In this document: positions 18,492 through 26,530 of the stretch, piece by piece
Layout: every line of letters starts with the position of its first letter
Position numbering within the stretch: position 1 is the first letter of the stretch
Source of the DNA: Phycisphaera mikurensis
Lineage (GTDB): Bacteria; Planctomycetota; Phycisphaerae; WQYP01
Length of the DNA: 38,301 nt
Assembly: GCA_022730455.1 (NCBI GenBank)
Contig: DZDI01000013.1
Location: 1 to 38,301 of the forward strand
Reading direction: 5' to 3'
The notes under the pieces: model-generated
Seen by the model: only the letters and a program-made list of their open reading frames with translations
Database searches by the model: none
Told to the model about the DNA's origin: nothing
Position numbers and translations under genes: made by a program

Positions 18492-19397
18492 TTATCTCTC
18501 GGTGCCTTCCGGTAATGGTTCTGCCACCCTGACGCGCCGTCGCAAAAGTTGCTGACACGGAGCCCCCAGCAGATACATTGCAAAAATAATAACCACCACA
18601 AAAAAACTCACCGGCCAGGCATTGCCCGAAAACCAGTAGTAGCTTTCATAGGCCAGCCAGATACCTCCCCATACAGCGACAAGCCCCAAAATGATGGCCC
18701 ACGAAATGGCAACACAAGGCCGCCGACTCACCCGCAAGGCCGCCGCCGCCGGGCCAATCAGCAGGGCGGATGCCAGCACGGAACCAACCGACAGTGCCGC
18801 CAGTGCCACCGCTCCCGCCAATGCCAGCAGGTGCAGCATGCCCACCCAGCGATTCGAAATTCCCCGCGTGGCCGCCAGTTCAGGGTCTGCCACACTCAGG
18901 AGAAGTGGCCGGTAAAGCACACTGACGGTTCCCAAACCTAGGATCGCCACGATGATTGAAGGCCAGATGAGACTCGGAGAAAGCGCAAACATGGAACCAA
19001 ACATGACCGTCACCGCCGCCCCCGTGGTGCTCGTGGTGGTGATATCGAAATAGAGAAATAATGCAGATAGCCCCAAACCCGCACCTAGGACGATACCGGT
19101 CGCTACATCCTGATCGCGGACCCGCCGCACGCCCAGAAATTCCAAACTCATAGCCGCGATCGCGGCTATGCCCAGAAAACCAGCCAGCGGACTGATACCC
19201 AGAAAAAACGATGCGGAACCGCCAGCGCTGCTCACATCCCCCAACGCATGACCAGCAAAGGCGTGGCCGCGCAAAATGGTAAACACCCCAATCACCGCGC
19301 ACACCACCGCCGCACAGCCGCCTACCAGCAGCGCTGTCCTCACCGGCCCACTGTGAAAAAAACTGAAGTGCAGTATGTGTGCCAGCCAGACCAGCAT
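18492..19397 (-). CDS. Metal ABC transporter permease (first, ZnuB/MntB family)
   Basis: 301 aa, ABC-3 family. It carries IGVFTILRGHAFAGHALGDVSSAGG, the conserved region that couples to the ATPase in this family, followed by several membrane helices and LSVGSVLASALLIGPAAAAL. The start ATG at 19397 directly follows the TAA of the ATPase gene with no gap, so the two are translated as a unit. The C-terminal tail is basic and cytoplasmic. With the second permease it would form the membrane channel for Mn2+ or Zn2+ import. Confidence 0.9.
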   Translation of the reverse strand: MLVWLAHILHFSFFHSGPVRTALLVGGCAAVVCAVIGVFTILRGHAFAGHALGDVSSAGGSASFFLGISPLAGFLGIAAIAAMSLEFLGVRRVRDQDVATGIVLGAGLGLSALFLYFDITTTSTTGAAVTVMFGSMFALSPSLIWPSIIVAILGLGTVSVLYRPLLLSVADPELAATRGISNRWVGMLHLLALAGAVALAALSVGSVLASALLIGPAAAALRVSRRPCVAISWAIILGLVAVWGGIWLAYESYYWFSGNAWPVSFFVVVIIFAMYLLGAPCQQLLRRRVRVAEPLPEGTER

Positions 19398-20351
19398 TTA
19401 TACCCCCTCCGCCGACCTGGCGTCGGGCACTACATAGCACCCATCTTCCCCCTCACGCGGGCCGACATCAGGAAGCACCAGAAGTTTTCCGCCATGTTTA
19501 ATGACAGCGACCGGGTAACCATAAAGGCGGCTGAGAGTTTCCTCCTGCACCACTTCTTCAATGCTACCGCTGGCAGCTCGACCTTTAGCCAGATAGACAA
19601 TGCGATCCAGCAGCGATAAGAGTGGATTTATGTCATGGGCCGTTACCAGAACCGAAATGCCATGGACACGGGAGAGGTGGCCCAGCAACTGGGCCAATTC
19701 GCTGGCCGATCGAAAATCCAGATTTGCCAGCGGTTCATCAAGCAACAGCAAACGCGGTTGCCGAGCCATGGCGTGCGCTATGACGGCTCGTTGCTGCTGT
19801 CCTCCGGATAATTCTCCGATACGTTGGTAGGCGAAGCCTTCGGCCCCCACGGCACAAATTGCTTTATGTGCCTGTTCACGCAAGCGGCGGGAAAACCATC
19901 GCGGCCCAAGGCGGTGTCCGTCGCACCCCAGCAGGACCAGATCGAAAACCCGCAAAGGTAAGTCGGGCGCAAAATTTATCTTCTGTGGGACATAGCCCAC
20001 CCAATCACGCGCTTTGGCTGGTGGCAGTCCACACACACGCACACGCCCGTGAGGTGAGTGCTGCAGCCCAATCAAGCTTCGCAGCAGCGTTGTTTTCCCT
20101 GCCCCATTTTCACCAATGAGTCCACAAAATTCTCCCGGGCCTATGCTGAAGGTAACGTTCTGCAGCAACACCCGGGTGCCAATTCGCACCGTGATATCCT
20201 CTGCCGAAAGCAGCGGCGTACCGGTTTGTTCCATAGAGCCTTTAACTATTGCTGCCGAATAGTTCGGTACGCGAGATTCCGCTATTGCCTCGTAATCAGC
20301 CCCGTCCCGCTTACCGTCTGAAGCGATCGATACTTTTTCGCGATAGGCCAT
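19398..20351 (-). CDS. Metal ABC transporter ATP-binding protein
   Basis: 317 aa from the chosen start. Walker A is GENGAGKT (about residues 80-87), followed by GYVPQKINF (Q-loop), the ABC signature LSGGQQQR (about 181-188), Walker B LLLLDEP (about 201-207) and the H-loop VTAHDINPL. This is the ZnuC/MntA type. The first 40 residues are polar, not conserved and longer than in relatives, so translation might instead start at a Met about 40 codons in, before QTGTPLL. ATG at 20351 is favoured because AAAGG lies six bases upstream. It powers import through the two following permeases. Confidence 0.92.
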   Translation of the reverse strand: MAYREKVSIASDGKRDGADYEAIAESRVPNYSAAIVKGSMEQTGTPLLSAEDITVRIGTRVLLQNVTFSIGPGEFCGLIGENGAGKTTLLRSLIGLQHSPHGRVRVCGLPPAKARDWVGYVPQKINFAPDLPLRVFDLVLLGCDGHRLGPRWFSRRLREQAHKAICAVGAEGFAYQRIGELSGGQQQRAVIAHAMARQPRLLLLDEPLANLDFRSASELAQLLGHLSRVHGISVLVTAHDINPLLSLLDRIVYLAKGRAASGSIEEVVQEETLSRLYGYPVAVIKHGGKLLVLPDVGPREGEDGCYVVPDARSAEGV

Positions 20352-20375
20352 CCGAGCCCTTTCCAATGTACCTGT

Positions 20376-20399
20376 TCATCGGTAGCCGCGTACCGATGA
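20376..20399 (-). promoter_or_regulatory. 9-bp hairpin in the leader of the ATPase gene
   Basis: TCATCGGTA and its exact reverse complement TACCGATGA flank the loop GCCGCG. The structure lies about 25 bases upstream of the ATPase start codon and clear of its ribosome-binding site. It could be a transcript-level control element or an operator; function is not known. Confidence 0.45.
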
Positions 20400-20488
20400 T
20401 ACACTATACGTCCAACAGGCTCTCTTGGTGCGCCATGTTACCGTAACAAGGCCACCCCGTAACCAAACGGTCGTCCAGCCACCATCCA

Positions 20489-20618
20489 GGAGCCTGTCCA
20501 AGTAATAGCAGAGCTGCGATGTGCCGAAAATGCTCCGGATGCAAGGCGTCGTCGCCGCTTCTTGATGCCCGCCAAAATCCATGCCGTCGCAGTCCCTGTT
20601 ATTACTTGGACAGGCTCC
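20489..20618 (+). repeat. Dispersed terminal-inverted-repeat element, short copy (130 bp)
   Basis: Same ends and orientation as the long copy at 17352. The ends are GGAGCCTGTCCAAGTAATAG and its near-exact reverse complement at 20587-20618. Compared with the long copy it lacks about 145 internal bases: the sequence jumps from GCAAGGCGTCG to CCGCTTCTTGATGCCCGCC, with GTC(G) at the junction in both. This is the form expected of an internal-deletion derivative. Confidence 0.82.
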
Positions 20619-20670
20619 CGCCCAGGGGCATTTAAAAATCGAAAGCCCCCGGACGGTTAGCCATGCTCTT

Positions 20671-21615
20671 CTATCTTAAGACCTTTGTCGAAATGCCTCG
20701 CGTCACGGCCAAGCGCATGGCGTGTACTTCTGCGAGCATCCATTTCTGGTAGGTGTAACCCGTGGGCATGGTCTCATAAACGCCCACTACCGGAATGTGC
20801 GATTTCTCTGCCAAGTGCAGGAATGAGGCCGTCAGCGGATCGGTAACCTGCTGGTTGTAGACAAAAACCTTGACCGCATGTTCGCGGAACAGGCGATTCT
20901 GAATGCTCACATCCTGCGGTGCCGGATCGGTTCCATTCATGATAGCGGCCTGCAGGTTCCATGGTGTCTTGATAATGCACCCGATGGCGTTCAGCATATA
21001 ATCGCCTACTGGTTCTGTGACCGCCACGGGCGTGCCGCCAAATTCATCATTGAACTTGGCGATGGCTGCATACCATGGCTTCAGCGAAGCATCAAACGTT
21101 TTTACATTAGTATAAAAATACTCTTTATGTGCGGGATCAAGCTTGCTTAATGCGGCGGCAACGGCGTGCGCAACATTGGGCATCGTCAGAGGTTTGTACC
21201 AGAGATGAGGATTGGGCGTGTCGTTCGGCAGCCCCAGTACATGCTGTACCACGATGACCTCGCGATGGGCCTGTGGGGCGGCGGCCAAAATCTTCTTAAC
21301 CCAGGTATCGTAGCCCACACCATTCCGCACGATAAGCTGCGACCGTGCCACCTCGATAGCCACCGACGGGCTGGCCTCGAAAACGTGAGGATCGGTATTA
21401 GGGTTGCTCACGATGGATCGAACGGCCACAAATTTTCCGCCGATTTGCGCAATGACATTGGCGTATTCATTTTCTACGCCGACGGCGCGAATTTTAGCCT
21501 GCACTACTCCCGCCACACCCAAACTGGTTATGGCCGCGGCCGCGAGAATGGCAGTCAATCGGCGGATACGCAAAAGAACGCCGCCGGACCCGATACGAAA
21601 AATTGATGTGTGCAT
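20671..21615 (-). CDS. Metal ABC transporter substrate-binding protein (ZnuA/MntC family)
   Basis: 314 aa with an N-terminal signal segment (TAILAAAAITSLGVAGVVQA) and no lipobox, so probably periplasmic and soluble. Likely metal ligands are His77 (DPHVFE), His137 (NPHLWY), Glu201 (VTEPVGDY) and Glu281 (GVYETMPTG). Glu rather than His at the third position is the pattern of manganese binders such as PsaA, whereas zinc binders usually have His; the His-rich loop of ZnuA is missing. Manganese is therefore the better guess. ATG at 21615 follows AGGAGG by seven bases; the longest frame (21714) is an extension into the promoter region. It heads the importer genes. Confidence 0.9.
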   Translation of the reverse strand: MHTSIFRIGSGGVLLRIRRLTAILAAAAITSLGVAGVVQAKIRAVGVENEYANVIAQIGGKFVAVRSIVSNPNTDPHVFEASPSVAIEVARSQLIVRNGVGYDTWVKKILAAAPQAHREVIVVQHVLGLPNDTPNPHLWYKPLTMPNVAHAVAAALSKLDPAHKEYFYTNVKTFDASLKPWYAAIAKFNDEFGGTPVAVTEPVGDYMLNAIGCIIKTPWNLQAAIMNGTDPAPQDVSIQNRLFREHAVKVFVYNQQVTDPLTASFLHLAEKSHIPVVGVYETMPTGYTYQKWMLAEVHAMRLAVTRGISTKVLR

Positions 21616-21724
21616 AGCACAACCTCCTGTAACGCTCTCCATCGGCCGGCCGTTGACCATACGTTTAAGGCATATACGCACACGCGCCTGCCTGAATGGC
21701 CGCACCGACATCAAGCGACTTGAG

Positions 21725-21753
21725 GTTATACAATGTCATACCAATAGTGTCAA
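21725..21753 (-). promoter_or_regulatory. Sigma-70-type promoter of the metal importer
   Basis: On the minus strand, TTGACA (21748-21753), 17 bases, then TATAAC (21725-21730): a near-consensus promoter about 100 bases upstream of the binding-protein start. It is the best promoter seen in the window. Confidence 0.75.
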
Positions 21754-21777
21754 GCCAATGATTGTACATTGTTATAC
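21725..21777 (-). promoter_or_regulatory. Possible metalloregulator operator over the promoter
   Basis: Two near-matching half sites in inverted orientation, TATAACAATGT upstream and TTATACAATGT read from the -10 side, flank the -35 element. A further small palindrome, CAATG-TACAAT-CATTG, lies within the upstream part. The arrangement would let a MntR-, Zur- or Fur-like repressor cover the promoter. No regulator gene is in the window, so the identity is inferred from context only. Confidence 0.4.
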
Positions 21778-21813
21778 GGTGAAAAATATGCGACGCACTG
21801 CTGGTTGCGAAAT

Positions 21814-23277
21814 TCAGCAGGACAGCCTGCGGGGCCGAGTCGCCAATAGTCGCCTTGGCCCAGTGGCCAACGCCAGCAAGCCTACGCCGCCGAGCAAAAG
21901 AAACCAGCTTGCCGGCTCGGGTACCGGCGATCCAGCCAAAACCAGTCCAAGTTCCGAATTGGGTTGGTCAATGGTCATCCAGCTAAAGGCCCCCGCGTTC
22001 GCTTGGCTTAAATTCACCGTACCACTGGGCTCGAAAAAATTCATCCCTAAATCGCCCGCAAGGGTGAGCATTTTGCCCGTCGTGGGATCGGTGACCGTAA
22101 CATCCACAACTTCAACCGGCGCGTTTTCAAAAGTAATCGTGGTACCCTGCCTGGTTTGCAGCGAAAGTGAACTTAAATAAAAGCCCGCGGCCGTAAGCGA
22201 AGTTCCGCCCGCGCCTCCCAGTGGAATTGCAAACTGGTTGGGAACCACTTTTCCGCTGGCCGTATACACCAACACTGGATTGGATGTCCCATAGGTACCC
22301 GCCTCGTATTGCACGCCGATCTGGCTGGCCATCGCCTGTGAAATAAAGGATGCTTGGGCACCGGTATCCAGTAAAAAGCTGCCGGTGGCGGAAGCGCCAT
22401 TAAATCCAATGGTAACACCGGGTGGGGCGTTGGTTTGGGTTTGGCCATTAAAGGCAGTCACTGGGTTTGGTCCGACAAAGGGATTGGGGGCATAAATGGG
22501 ACCCGCTGCTCCAGCGGGCGTGGCGGTGGTAAACTGCTGAAACGATGCATAGCTTAATCCCACCTGATAAGTGGTTGGGACGATTCCCGGATTGGTATTA
22601 ATTTGCGATGGGTTGTAGGGGGTCCCCGGTGTGTATATATAGGTTTGCGTTTCGCCCGGATTGTTGACGTTGGCAAAATTGTTGGCTGGGCCTAAATCCA
22701 GCACAGTTACTTTTCCATCCATCACCGGCATACCCATGATGTCGGTCGCACCGGTAAGCGAACTTGTCGGGCTGGGTTGCTCCGTAAGTTCCATCTGTGC
22801 CGGGCCGATGGCGTTACCGAAGGCGCTTATGGGCGGCGGCGTACCACCGATGGTCTGATCCGTATTTACGCTAAACGGTGCCGTAGATATCTCGTAACCG
22901 GTGGAGACATAAAACGGCGCCGTGCCGCCTATCGCTACATCATTAAATACGACATTCTGACCGTCGCTGGTGCTTGGAGTGATGCCCAAACCCGTCCACG
23001 TGCTGTGGCTAAGCACAATGCTGCTGGTGCCCGTATCCAAATAAGCCTGAATCACCGAATAGCCGCCGCTCGTAGTCAATACCTTTCCCGTGGTGGGATT
23101 GGTAATAATGGCGTTGATTTGTGGTTGGTCCATGGCTACTGGAAGCACGCCAGAGATGTCCATCGCTCGGGCCACACCCGATGGCGCAAGCGTAGCCACC
23201 ACTCCAGCCGCCGCCAACGTTAAAAACCAAGCCAATTGAAATGTGCTGTTTCCGTGTGGTGCGCAATGGGTCGCCAT
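21814..23277 (-). CDS. PEP-CTERM exported protein with two aspartic-protease-like lobes
   Basis: About 487 aa. There is an N-terminal signal segment (LAWFLTLAAAGVVATLA), then two lobes that each carry the aspartic protease hallmark: YLDTGTSSIVLS (Asp81) and FLLDTGAQASFIS (Asp304). Each is followed later by a glycine-rich strand resembling the second conserved turn (TDIMGMPVMDG and LAGDLGMNFF). The C-terminus has PVPEP, a hydrophobic helix (SWFLLLGGVGLLALA) and an arginine cluster: a PEP-CTERM sorting signal recognised by an exosortase. ATG at 23277 has GGAGG eight bases upstream. The protein is probably exported and processed at the cell surface. Whether it is an active bilobal protease or a structural relative is open. 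It is next to the metal importer but not obviously related. Confidence 0.85.
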   Translation of the reverse strand: MATHCAPHGNSTFQLAWFLTLAAAGVVATLAPSGVARAMDISGVLPVAMDQPQINAIITNPTTGKVLTTSGGYSVIQAYLDTGTSSIVLSHSTWTGLGITPSTSDGQNVVFNDVAIGGTAPFYVSTGYEISTAPFSVNTDQTIGGTPPPISAFGNAIGPAQMELTEQPSPTSSLTGATDIMGMPVMDGKVTVLDLGPANNFANVNNPGETQTYIYTPGTPYNPSQINTNPGIVPTTYQVGLSYASFQQFTTATPAGAAGPIYAPNPFVGPNPVTAFNGQTQTNAPPGVTIGFNGASATGSFLLDTGAQASFISQAMASQIGVQYEAGTYGTSNPVLVYTASGKVVPNQFAIPLGGAGGTSLTAAGFYLSSLSLQTRQGTTITFENAPVEVVDVTVTDPTTGKMLTLAGDLGMNFFEPSGTVNLSQANAGAFSWMTIDQPNSELGLVLAGSPVPEPASWFLLLGGVGLLALATGPRRLLATRPRRLSC

Positions 23278-23552
23278 GGATGTTTCCTCCATCTAAAAAC
23301 CGCTTGCTCTGCCGACTTGCCTCCAACGGCTCGCCATTATAACGTGTATGGCGTCACACCGAAAGCAAAATATGCAGAAATTGCGGCCCGCGAAAATACC
23401 GCGATGGTATCGGGTCGAATATCGAGATACCGCAAGCCACCGGGGCATACATATCGCCCGTGCTTAATTACTCGCCTTAGCTTTATCCTTATTCAGGCGA
23501 TACCCACAACGTCCATGTGCTCAATGTATTTGTTGGGCATATACTCTCGTAA
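23278..23552. other. Divergent intergenic region
   Basis: 275 bp between the PEP-CTERM gene (minus) and smpB (plus), so it must hold promoters for both. I did not find a convincing -35/-10 pair, and there is no tmRNA-like sequence here. Confidence 0.4.
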
Positions 23553-24050
23553 ATGAAAAAAGGTGCTAAAACCCCAAAAAACACCAATCACGATGACGGG
23601 AAACTTTCGCCGCGGATCGAAAATCGGCGTGCTCGCTTTGATTATGAAGTGCTCGACACTGTGGAGGCGGGCATCGCGCTGCTGGGCAGCGAGGTGAAGT
23701 CCGCCCGCCTGGGCCGCGTGCAACTTGCCGGTTCATTTGCCCTGATTCGTGGCCGCAATGTGGTGCTCGTCGGTTGTCACATTGAAGAATATGAACAAGC
23801 CAATCGGCTTAATCACGACCCCACACGCTGGCGCAATTTGTTGCTGCATCGGCGCGAAATTCGGCGGTTATCGCAGGCCTTAGCCAAGCAGCCTGGGCTC
23901 ACCCTTGTGCCGCTGGAAATTTACTTCAAACATGGGTTTGCCAAGGTGCGGCTGGCGCTGGCAAAGGGCAAGACACAATTCGACAAGCGGCAAACCCTTA
24001 AAGACCGCGACGCCAAGCGGCAAATAGACCGGGCCCTGCGACGCAATTGA
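23553..24050 (+). CDS. smpB: SsrA-binding protein SmpB
   Basis: 165 aa. SmpB binds tmRNA and brings it to stalled ribosomes for trans-translation. The core starts with IENRRARFDYEVLDTVEAGI and continues with LLGSEVKSARLGRVQLAGSF and a HIEEYEQAN segment; the C-terminus is rich in Lys/Arg (RQTLKDRDAKRQIDRALRRN), as needed to enter the mRNA channel. A 20-residue polar N-terminal extension precedes the core. The start lacks a strong ribosome-binding site. The partner ssrA gene is not in the window. Confidence 0.95.
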   Translation: MKKGAKTPKNTNHDDGKLSPRIENRRARFDYEVLDTVEAGIALLGSEVKSARLGRVQLAGSFALIRGRNVVLVGCHIEEYEQANRLNHDPTRWRNLLLHRREIRRLSQALAKQPGLTLVPLEIYFKHGFAKVRLALAKGKTQFDKRQTLKDRDAKRQIDRALRRN

Positions 24051-24132
24051 TTTTGGCGACAGCGCCCCGTACCCGATTTGTCCGTGGGGCATCACGACCG
24101 TACGGCTGCGACATACTCTGTAAGCGCGGGTG

Positions 24133-25503
24133 CTAGACAATGTGCGGTCGGGTTTGCCCGGACGTATCTGGCTTTTTTCCTGCCGGTGCGATGGTACCAC
24201 CGGCTGGGTCTGCGGTAAACGCATGCGGTGGGGCGCTGCTATCGCTATCGGCATGAGTCGGAGATGGTATCATCATCGCGCCACTGGACTTGGGGGTCCA
24301 TGAAACTATACCAATTTTGAATGCCACGACCACCAAGCATCCTAGGAGCACCATGTAAAGCGCAATCGCCATGAGGGTGGATATGAGAACAATAATAAAT
24401 GCGAAACCTACGAAGATAAAGGCGATCAGATAACTGAGAAGCGCAGCTTTTTTCACTGATAGTCCGCGTTTCAGCAAGAAGTGATGGAAGTGCCCCGCAT
24501 CGGGCGAAAAAATGGGGCGGCCCGCTAATTTTCGCCGTACAATCGCCAAAAGCGTATCGAGCAGCGGCAAACCAAAGATAATGACCGACGCCAAAAACCA
24601 GCGGAATATGCCGTCATTGCCAAAAAGTAAAATCATGGCCCCGCAGACAAACCCCAGAAACATACTGCCCGTATCGCCCATGAAAATACTGGCAGGATTG
24701 AAGTTGAACGGCAAAAATCCCAGTACCGATCCCAAGAGCGCCATGCTGATCGTGATTCGTGCCGGATTCAGTGCCGTGATGCTCGTCGCACTTAGCCCGT
24801 GGGCCGCCAGATACACCGACAGCAGCAGATAGCCAATCGACATGATGCTGGTAACTCCGCTGCACAGACCATCCATGCCGTCCAGAAGATTCAGGGCGTT
24901 GCAGGCACCCATGATTACCACGACGGTGACCACAGCGCTGAATATGCTGGCAATAGTCACGTAGGTGTGCGGCATGAGCATTGGAAGGTTCATGATCCAA
25001 TGGTGACGGATCAACGGATACATGATCATATTAGCCAGATCAATCCGCGGGCCGATAAGCCCCTGCCGGGTAATGCTCAGAAAGTACAGCAGTCCCGCAC
25101 CTATAAACTGCCCCATAAGTTTCAGTCGAGGCGCTAAGCCATACACATCATCGAAGAGCCCGAACAGCATTACGGTTCCAGCCCCAAAGATTATGCCCGG
25201 AGGTACTTGCGCGGCCGTTACCATGGACGGATCAGGTGTGACTGGCCGGATGGCGGTGGAAACCAATATGCCAGCGAGCCAACCCAAAAACGTGGCCACG
25301 CCGCCCAGATAGGCAACCGGCCGCACATGAATTTTTCGATATCCGTCCGGTTCGTCCACCACGCCATAACGAATGGCGAGAAAACGCATCAACGGCGTGA
25401 GGCACAGCGTGACGACAAACGAAACCACAAAGACCGGCACGTACGGCTCAATGATGCTCACGGAAGAGTTGTATGCAGGCATCAACATCGTTACGCCGAC
25501 CAT
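24133..25503 (-). CDS. WecA/TagO-like polyprenyl-phosphate GlcNAc-1-phosphate transferase
   Basis: 456 aa, member of the MraY/WecA superfamily. These membrane enzymes move a sugar-1-phosphate from a UDP-sugar to undecaprenyl phosphate, starting glycan synthesis. The catalytic motifs are present: LFGLFDDVYGL (Asp118/Asp119), NLLDGMDGL (about 205-213), NPASIFMGDTGS (about 269-280) and DAGHFHHFLLKRG (about 335-347); the last, with its HxHH, marks the WecA/TagO branch rather than MraY. About ten to eleven helices are expected. A polar C-terminal tail of about 60 residues (Ser/Pro/Ala-rich) is an extra. Which of several Met codons near 25503 is used is unclear. It probably starts an O-antigen, exopolysaccharide or wall glycan. 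Confidence 0.9.
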   Translation of the reverse strand: MVGVTMLMPAYNSSVSIIEPYVPVFVVSFVVTLCLTPLMRFLAIRYGVVDEPDGYRKIHVRPVAYLGGVATFLGWLAGILVSTAIRPVTPDPSMVTAAQVPPGIIFGAGTVMLFGLFDDVYGLAPRLKLMGQFIGAGLLYFLSITRQGLIGPRIDLANMIMYPLIRHHWIMNLPMLMPHTYVTIASIFSAVVTVVVIMGACNALNLLDGMDGLCSGVTSIMSIGYLLLSVYLAAHGLSATSITALNPARITISMALLGSVLGFLPFNFNPASIFMGDTGSMFLGFVCGAMILLFGNDGIFRWFLASVIIFGLPLLDTLLAIVRRKLAGRPIFSPDAGHFHHFLLKRGLSVKKAALLSYLIAFIFVGFAFIIVLISTLMAIALYMVLLGCLVVVAFKIGIVSWTPKSSGAMMIPSPTHADSDSSAPPHAFTADPAGGTIAPAGKKPDTSGQTRPHIV

Positions 25504-25896
25504 CCATTCACTGAGACTTTAAGCTCGCTCACCCTCGCGGCGTGCCACACCACTCTGTCGCAGGCGCAACAGAGCAACTCGTCGATTGTAACGCCGGATA
25601 AGGTTAGTACCAACCTCATTTTTCGTAAAATCGAGTTCCTCATCACCGCGTTTATATCGGACATTAAAGGACAAGTGATGAGCGAGAGGCACCAGTATTG
25701 ATTGAGATTTCACCGCCACAGAGGTGAAATGGCTCTGATTATCTAATTTGCGAATATTTGCCTGCGTTTCAAACCTTGAAAAATAAGGGGCGATAATATC
25801 ACCTGGAAAATCAACTTCGGGTACGGGTTTTGAAGTACAATCCGCAACCAAGCGGGTGCAGGAGCGTTGTTACTTACATGAGTTTCGGATGGCATC
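25504..25896. other. Intergenic region between the WecA-like gene and the ECF sigma gene
   Basis: 393 bp between divergent genes. A 110-codon minus-strand frame (25519-25851) spans it but has no family resemblance and no convincing start. A 15-base palindrome, TTTCAA-ACC-TTGAAA, lies at 25767-25781 and could be a regulator site. No confident promoter could be named. Confidence 0.45.
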
Positions 25897-26433
25897 ATGG
25901 CTGAGCCCAAGGCGGCGACGAAACAATTTGAATCCGCCGTGGTCGCCAATATGGCTCGCCTGATTGGTCTGGCGCGATCCATGTTGGGCGGCCAGATACG
26001 TGATGCCAGACAAGCGGAGGATTTGGTTCAGGATGCTCTGGTGCGGTTGTATCAACACCGTGAGCGTTACGATTGGTCGGACGGCGGCTGGTCGCTGATG
26101 GCTAAGGCAGTAGCGCGGAATGTGATCAGTTGTCGGCGTCGAAAATTGGGCCAGTCTCTGGATGCAGACCCGGCCGCCATGGATTCCTTAGGTGAGGACC
26201 AGGACCCGGCTATCATCCCGATGACGCGTGAAGTAATTGAAATGGTGCAGCGGTACATGGCAAGCCTGCCCGCCAACTGGCGCGAGGCGATGGTTTTAAG
26301 GGAGCAGCAGGAGATGGGTTATCGAGAGATTGCCGACACCATGCGCGCCACTGAGGCGCAAGTTAAAACTTGGCTCCACCGGGGCCGGTCGCGGCTGGCG
26401 CAGTTGTTGCGTGAGCATATGATGGAGAAATAA
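25897..26433 (+). CDS. ECF-type RNA polymerase sigma factor
   Basis: 178 aa with only sigma regions 2 and 4, the ECF layout. Region 2 is at about residues 20-95, including DARQAEDLVQDALVRLYQ and the DNA-melting and -10 recognition part WSLMAKAVARNVISCRRRK. Region 4 is at about 125-172, LPANWREAMVLREQQ with the helix-turn-helix YREIADTMRATEAQVKTWLH. It directs polymerase to a small set of promoters. The next gene, 97 bases downstream on the same strand, looks like its membrane anti-sigma factor, and an HtrA-like protein follows. I could not assign an ECF subgroup. Confidence 0.92.
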   Translation: MAEPKAATKQFESAVVANMARLIGLARSMLGGQIRDARQAEDLVQDALVRLYQHRERYDWSDGGWSLMAKAVARNVISCRRRKLGQSLDADPAAMDSLGEDQDPAIIPMTREVIEMVQRYMASLPANWREAMVLREQQEMGYREIADTMRATEAQVKTWLHRGRSRLAQLLREHMMEK

Positions 26434-26530
26434 GCACGCGGGTGATGAGCCGACTTATTCTGGAGGTCGTGGCGGTTGTGTACCACACGGCCCAGCTCAG
26501 ACCTCTGGTGCGTATGAAAGCGAGTGCGAT

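Larger units (their letters stand above)
20352..20670. other. Gap between the importer's binding-protein and ATPase genes
   Basis: 319 bp holding the short copy of the dispersed repeat (20489-20618), a palindrome GTTACCGTAAC near 20440, and a 9-bp hairpin just upstream of the ATPase start. No gene is supported. The gap suggests that the ATPase-permease genes may have their own transcript, though no clear -35/-10 pair was found. Confidence 0.6.

Noticed and set aside
17340-20630. Target-site duplications flanking the element copies
   Set aside because: The bases on either side of the two complete copies do not match each other.
24054-24095. GCCCC...GGGGC hairpin after smpB as a terminator
   Set aside because: The stem is only about five pairs, the loop is about 17 bases and no T-tract follows.
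25519-25851. 110-codon minus-strand frame upstream of the WecA-like gene
   Set aside because: No ribosome-binding site, no recognisable family, and it covers the region needed for promoters of two divergent genes.
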